A stretch of DNA of 56,626 bases from DTU018 sp029550685. Lineage in GTDB: Bacteria > Bacillota > Syntrophomonadia > Syntrophomonadales > Syntrophomonadaceae. Below are positions 53,274 to 56,626 of the stretch, piece after piece. Numbering within the stretch: position 1 is the stretch's first letter; each line of letters starts with the position of its first letter. Below the pieces are notes generated by a model, which did no database searches, was not told the origin of the DNA, and saw nothing but the letters and a program-made list of their open reading frames with translations. Where the stretch lies: the NCBI GenBank assembly GCA_035412805.1, contig DAONVO010000005.1, positions 1 through 56,626 of the forward strand, given 5' to 3'. The position numbers and the translations under genes were made by a program.

Positions 53274-53549
53274 GTGGCAAAAAGCAAGACTCCGGCTAAA
53301 CGGGCTCGTATTGCCGAAGCAAACCGCCTGCGCAATAAGGCCTATAAAAGCCGGCTGAAGACTGCTATTAAGAAATACGAGGCTTCCCTGGCCAGCAATG
53401 ATATTGAATCCGCCCGGGCTAGACTGGTGGAAGCAACCTCCTTAATCGATAGAAGCGTTTCAAAAGGAATTCTTCATAAGAATAATGCAGCTCGCAAAAA
53501 ATCAGCCCTGGCTATTAAGTTTAATAAGCTGACTCAATCATCGAACTAA
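53274..53549 (+). CDS. rpsT: 30S ribosomal protein bS20
   Basis: Small, basic protein (91 residues) that binds 16S rRNA early in assembly. The pattern is typical: KTPAKRARIAEANRLRNKAYKSR (in parts), a long helix, then HKNNAARKKSALAIKFNKL. It starts at GTG 53274, 7 bp after GGAGGTGAA; the ATG two bases earlier is out of frame. It is divergent from spoIIP and convergent with holA. Confidence 0.97.
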   Translation: MAKSKTPAKRARIAEANRLRNKAYKSRLKTAIKKYEASLASNDIESARARLVEATSLIDRSVSKGILHKNNAARKKSALAIKFNKLTQSSN

Positions 53550-53574
53550 AACCTGTCACCCGGCAGGTTTTTTT
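53549..53574 (+). terminator. Terminator of rpsT
   Basis: AAACCTG / CAGGTTT arms around TCACCCGG, ending in TTTTTTT. It starts at the rpsT stop codon. Confidence 0.9.
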
Positions 53575-53585
53575 ATACGCAAGAA

Positions 53586-53663
53586 GGGACGGTTCTGTCT
53601 GTCATGTTCATCTAATTGGTTTCACCATTTAATCTGCTTCTGACATGACAGAAAGAACCGTCT
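53586..53663. repeat. Palindrome with GACGGTTCT...TGTCATGT arms (second copy)
   Basis: Arms GACGGTTCTGTCTGTCATGT and ACATGACAGAAAGAACCGTC pair almost fully around about 38 nt. The same arms, more diverged, occur at 33261-33335. Here it lies between the convergent ends of rpsT and holA and can stop transcription from the holA side (TTTTT is absent, so only weakly). Confidence 0.75.
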
Positions 53664-53680
53664 TTTTAGCTGGCACTCAA

Positions 53681-54658
53681 TTAAGTTTCACAGCAGCCGA
53701 CCAGCAGCATTTCCATGAGCAGGTCCGCATCTTGGCTGGTGCTTTTGATGCCTACATCCGTTTCCAGCAGCAGAGCAAAAACCTTTTCCAACGCCTCCCA
53801 GGAATAATTGCGGGTAACCTCCATCATTTTACGCACCGTATAATCCTTTTGCCCGGTGGTTTGGACAATTTCTGCCCGGTTAAGCCCTTTTTCCTGATGG
53901 TACTTAACCAAGGCCAAGGTTTGAAACTGGCGATTGATCATAGCCAGCATAGGAATATTATCTTCACCCTGAGCCCGCAGGCGATGATAGGCATGGAGAG
54001 CCTTCTGGGGATTACGAGCCGTAAGCCCATCTATTAACCCGAATATTTTTATTTCCTCCCGGGTTTCCATCTGGCCTTCCAAACAGCTGGCAGGAATAAT
54101 ACCAGTGGGCACCATCAGGCATAGTTTATCAATCAAGTTTTTCAGGTAATACATATCCTGACCGCTGCGCACCAGACTATTTATTAATTTACGCTCAGCT
54201 TGGCGTTCTTGCTTGGCAAACTGCTGCTCAACCCATTTAGCAAGTTCGGCTTCCCCTAAACGAGGACATGGTATTACCTTTCCTTTCTTTTCCACCAGCT
54301 TTACTAAAGGGTTGGTGGCATTGCGTTCACTGGAAGTCAAAATCAGGATTTGTCCAGCCGGCATTTCTTGCATATAGTTTTCCAGAATATCCTGAAAGCC
54401 ACGTATCCGGCTGGTCTGCCGGCCGGTTTTGCCTAAAAAAGCAGGATCTTTTATTACCACTACCCTTTGCAGGGCAAAAAGCGGGCTAAATTCCAGGCTT
54501 TCCATTAGCTGCTGCGGGCTTAACTCGGTGCTGTCAATATATACAACTTCCGGCTCCTGTCCCCATTCAGCCTGCCAGCGCTTGACGATATTATTGATTT
54601 CCTCATCGATACGGTAAGCCTCTTCTCCCCACAGGTAATAAAGTCCAGGCTCAGCCAT
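53681..54658 (-). CDS. holA: DNA polymerase III delta subunit
   Basis: Clamp-loader subunit that opens the beta sliding clamp. An N-terminal ATPase-like fold lacking Walker motifs (YYLWGEEAYRIDEEI, then VVVIKDPAFL) is followed by the C-terminal collar domain (PMLAMINRQFQTLALV). It has 325 residues from ATG 54658, with AGGGGGAC upstream; the open frame extends to 54676. It is beside rpsT as usual in Firmicutes. Confidence 0.94.
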   Translation of the reverse strand: MAEPGLYYLWGEEAYRIDEEINNIVKRWQAEWGQEPEVVYIDSTELSPQQLMESLEFSPLFALQRVVVIKDPAFLGKTGRQTSRIRGFQDILENYMQEMPAGQILILTSSERNATNPLVKLVEKKGKVIPCPRLGEAELAKWVEQQFAKQERQAERKLINSLVRSGQDMYYLKNLIDKLCLMVPTGIIPASCLEGQMETREEIKIFGLIDGLTARNPQKALHAYHRLRAQGEDNIPMLAMINRQFQTLALVKYHQEKGLNRAEIVQTTGQKDYTVRKMMEVTRNYSWEALEKVFALLLETDVGIKSTSQDADLLMEMLLVGCCET

Positions 54659-54765
54659 AGGTGTGTCCCCCTGCATTGCTAATCTTCTTAACCTGATATC
54701 ATTTTACCACAACACCTCGATAACTAAGGCACCGCCTTCTTTAGCCTGTTGAAATATACCAAATA

Positions 54766-54774
54766 TGCTATAAT
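54766..54774 (+). promoter_or_regulatory. Extended -10 promoter of the FAD-dependent dehydrogenase
   Basis: TGCTATAAT is an extended -10 (TG-N-TATAAT), 72 bp before the start codon. The -35 is poor, as is usual for extended -10 promoters. Confidence 0.6.
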
Positions 54775-54846
54775 CGTTTAGGATGGCATAAACTAAAAAG
54801 GCCATATTTGAGGGTGTAAGTCAGATATTATGCCGGGGGGATAAAT

Positions 54847-56223
54847 ATGGAAAAAACATTTGATGTAATCATTGTCGGTGCAGGCCCAGCGGGTATTTTT
54901 GCTGCCATGGAGATATGCCGCAGCACTAATATAAAAGTTCTGCTGTTGGAAAAAGGCAAAGCCGTTCAGAACCGCTGCTGCCCTATCGGGGAAGATGCTC
55001 CCTCCTGTATTAATTGTAAACCCTGTTCAATAATGAGCGGCTGGGGTGGTGCCGGAGCTTTTTCCGACGGAAAGCTAACCTTGACCACTGAGTTCGGCGG
55101 CTGGTTACACAACTACATGAGCAAGGATAATTTGGAACAGCTGATCACTTATGTAGACAATATATATGTAGAATTCGGCGCACCGGATAGGGTTTTTGGT
55201 CAGGACAATGAAATAGTGCAGGATTTGCAGCACCGGGTAGCCCGGGCTGGACTAAGACTCATTCCTGCCCGGATTCGCCATATGGGTACTGAAAACACCC
55301 TCCAGGTGCTGAGTAATATGTATAAACACTTGGAATCGCAGGTTACCATTAAGACTGGCGAAACCGTTCAGGATATCCTGGCAGAAAATAACCAGATTAA
55401 AGGCGTGATTACTAATAAAGACACCTATTATGCCCCTAACATAATTCTGGCTCCCGGACGGGATGGAGCCCATTGGTTTACCGAGCAAGCAGTTCGCTTA
55501 GGGTTAACACTCCATAATAACCAGGTGGACCTGGGGGTAAGAGTAGAAGTACCTGCGGTTACCATGCAGGAATTTACCGATAATATCTGGGAACCAAAAA
55601 TTGTCTATAACACCCGGCAGTTTGATGATATAGTACGTACTTTCTGCGTAAATCCTAATGGACATGTGGTCATGGAGAATACCAACGGAATTGTCACCGT
55701 TAACGGTCATGCTTTCGCTGAAGCCCACAGCAGCAATAACACCAATTTTGCTTTACTGGTCAGCCAGGAGTTTACTGAGCCCTTTGATCAGCCCATTATC
55801 TACGGACGCTGTATTGCCAGCCTGGCCAACATGCTCAGCGGCAGTATAATTGTACAGCGCTTCGGAGACCTTAAAAGAGGGCGCCGTTCCACCCAGAGCC
55901 GCATTGAACGAGGCCTGGTAGAACCCACCCTTAAAGGTGCTGTACCTGGCGATCTGTCCCTGGTACTACCTCATCGCTACCTGGTAGGTATCTGCGAATG
56001 TCTGGAAGCACTGGATCAAGCTATGCCAGGAGTGGCTTCCGACCATACTCTCCTGTATGGTATCGAAGCCAAATTCTATTCCGCTCGCCCCCGCTTGACC
56101 AACGGCCTTAAAACCGATATTGATGGTCTCTGGGCAGTGGGCGATGGTGCCGGAGTGACCCGCGGCCTCATCCAGGCCAGCGTCTCCGGAGTAGTAGCCG
56201 CCCGGGATTTGCTCAGCAATTAA
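54847..56223 (+). CDS. FAD-dependent dehydrogenase (COG2509 type)
   Basis: 458-residue flavoprotein of the uncharacterised FAD-dependent dehydrogenase family. The Rossmann motif GAGPAGIFAA is at about 11-20, and the C-terminal FAD motif is GLWAVGDGAGVTRGL. A cysteine cluster follows the first strand (NRCCPIG, then CINCKPCSIMSGWGGAGAFSDGKL in parts), characteristic of the family and able to bind metal or an Fe-S cluster. Substrate and electron partner are unknown. It is alone on the plus strand, behind GGGGGG, with its own promoter and terminator. Confidence 0.92.
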   Translation: MEKTFDVIIVGAGPAGIFAAMEICRSTNIKVLLLEKGKAVQNRCCPIGEDAPSCINCKPCSIMSGWGGAGAFSDGKLTLTTEFGGWLHNYMSKDNLEQLITYVDNIYVEFGAPDRVFGQDNEIVQDLQHRVARAGLRLIPARIRHMGTENTLQVLSNMYKHLESQVTIKTGETVQDILAENNQIKGVITNKDTYYAPNIILAPGRDGAHWFTEQAVRLGLTLHNNQVDLGVRVEVPAVTMQEFTDNIWEPKIVYNTRQFDDIVRTFCVNPNGHVVMENTNGIVTVNGHAFAEAHSSNNTNFALLVSQEFTEPFDQPIIYGRCIASLANMLSGSIIVQRFGDLKRGRRSTQSRIERGLVEPTLKGAVPGDLSLVLPHRYLVGICECLEALDQAMPGVASDHTLLYGIEAKFYSARPRLTNGLKTDIDGLWAVGDGAGVTRGLIQASVSGVVAARDLLSN

Positions 56224-56254
56224 ATACTAACTATACTCATGCCAAGCATCAAAA

Positions 56255-56280
56255 AGGGGGAAGAGTTTTCTCTTCCCCCT
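56255..56280. terminator. Terminator hairpin after the FAD dehydrogenase
   Basis: AGGGGGAAGAG / CTCTTCCCCCT arms around TTTT form a perfect 11-bp stem; A-runs upstream and TT downstream allow use from either side. An identical hairpin is at 56486-56511. Confidence 0.8.
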
Positions 56281-56283
56281 TAC

Positions 56284-56468
56284 AGACTGTCGAAGAAGTC
56301 CATTTAAAGAGATCGCCACGTCGCTATGCTCCTCGCAACATTAGCCGTGAACGATAGTGAACATCGGTAGTGCCGGAACGGCCGATGACAGAACCGGAAG
56401 CCATCGTTTGGGTCATTGCGAGCCCCTGAAAGGGGCGTGGCAATCTCAAATATCCGACTTCTGACAGC
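56284..56468. mobile_element. Small inverted-repeat element carrying GAGATCGCC repeats
   Basis: Left end ACTGTCGAAGAAGTC and right end (reverse) GCTGTCAGAAGTC form imperfect terminal inverted repeats. They continue on both sides into TTT...GAGATYGCC. The inside holds two facing copies of the GAGATCGCC/CATTGCGAG family. There is no coding capacity in about 185 bp. It is flanked by two identical 26-bp terminators. A MITE-like element is the likely nature, but no transposase relative is in the window. Confidence 0.65.
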
Positions 56469-56485
56469 TTTTTTGACACGCTGAA

Positions 56486-56511
56486 AGGGGGAAGAGTTTT
56501 CTCTTCCCCCT
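56486..56511. terminator. Second copy of the same terminator hairpin
   Basis: Same 26 bases as 56255-56280, with two further flanking bases alike on each side. It serves the minus-strand gene ending at 56533. Confidence 0.8.
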
Positions 56512-56532
56512 TAATAATGGATATGATTTCTC

Positions 56533-56626
56533 TTAAGCGTTGGCGGCTTTCTTTTCCTGAACAGCCGCGCCAGCCGGTTTCCTTAAGAATACATACCAGT
56601 AGAATCCACCTACGAACAGAGCTCCG
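56533..56626 (-). CDS. C-terminal end of a membrane protein (partial)
   Basis: The last 30 codons on the minus strand read a hydrophobic segment GALFVGGFYWYVFLRK and then a short tail rich in Ala and Lys (PAGAAVQEKKAANA). The rest lies outside the window. A transporter is likely from the final helix, but the family cannot be named. It is followed by a strong terminator. Confidence 0.7.
   Translation of the reverse strand, partial: GALFVGGFYWYVFLRKPAGAAVQEKKAANA

Overview
The window comes from a spore-forming, low-to-medium GC clostridial Firmicute. The best guess is a syntrophic fatty-acid oxidiser of the Syntrophomonadaceae type. Four things point there: the Bacillus/Clostridium gene orders dgt-dnaG-rpoD, glyQS-ccpN-ppsR, yqfC-yqfD-phoH-pgpH-ybeY-dgkA-cdd-era-recO and rpsT/spoIIP-yqxA-lepA-hemW-hrcA; sporulation genes (spoIIP, yqfC, yqfD); acyl-CoA dehydrogenases and a CoA-transferase under an enhancer-binding regulator; and an archaeal-like (group III) chaperonin inside the dnaK operon. 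The genus is inferred, not proven.

Layout. Almost all genes lie on the minus strand, so the biological reading order runs from high to low coordinates. 1-7.3 kb: tRNA-Asn (cut by the window edge), rpoD, dnaG, a dNTP triphosphohydrolase, a D,D-carboxypeptidase and a VanR/VanS-like two-component pair. 7.3-8.8 kb: a REP-associated tyrosine transposase (plus strand) flanked by arrays of REP-like palindromes, and a DUF2200 gene. 8.8-15.8 kb: a pyruvate/PEP module with ppdK, ppsA, their regulatory kinase/phosphorylase ppsR and the CcpN-type repressor, with candidate CcpN operators. 15.9-19.1 kb: glyQS behind a T-box riboswitch. 19.2-28.4 kb: a compact housekeeping and sporulation operon (recO to yqfC). 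28.6-29.7 kb: a short-chain dehydrogenase pseudogene split by a 331-bp non-coding mobile element. 30.1-33.1 kb: a CoA-transferase with a sigma-54-type promoter, and its PAS/AAA+/Fis regulator. 33.4-37.1 kb: a small membrane protein, rpsU, a HIT protein, two divergent acyl-CoA dehydrogenases and an XRE regulator. 37.1-46.6 kb: the CIRCE-controlled heat-shock operon hrcA-cpn-grpE-dnaK-dnaJ-prmA-rsmE-mtaB. 46.6-53.1 kb: hemW, lepA, murJ, a repeat cluster, yqxA and spoIIP. 53.3-56.6 kb: rpsT, holA, a FAD-dependent dehydrogenase, a small inverted-repeat element between two identical terminator hairpins, and the end of a membrane-protein gene.

How it works together. CcpN and PpsR form a control unit for PEP synthesis: CcpN acts on transcription and PpsR modifies the swivelling His domains of PpdK and PpsA, both of which keep the target Thr-x-His motif. 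The VanRS-like pair and the carboxypeptidase share an 11-bp direct-repeat box and look like a cell-wall stress regulon without the van resistance ligases. HrcA/CIRCE controls an archaeal-type chaperonin together with DnaK.

The most unusual material is non-coding. There are at least four families of structured repeats. One (copies at 28675-29005 and 51397-51675) has clearly moved: removing it together with one copy of an 8-bp duplication restores the interrupted reading frame.
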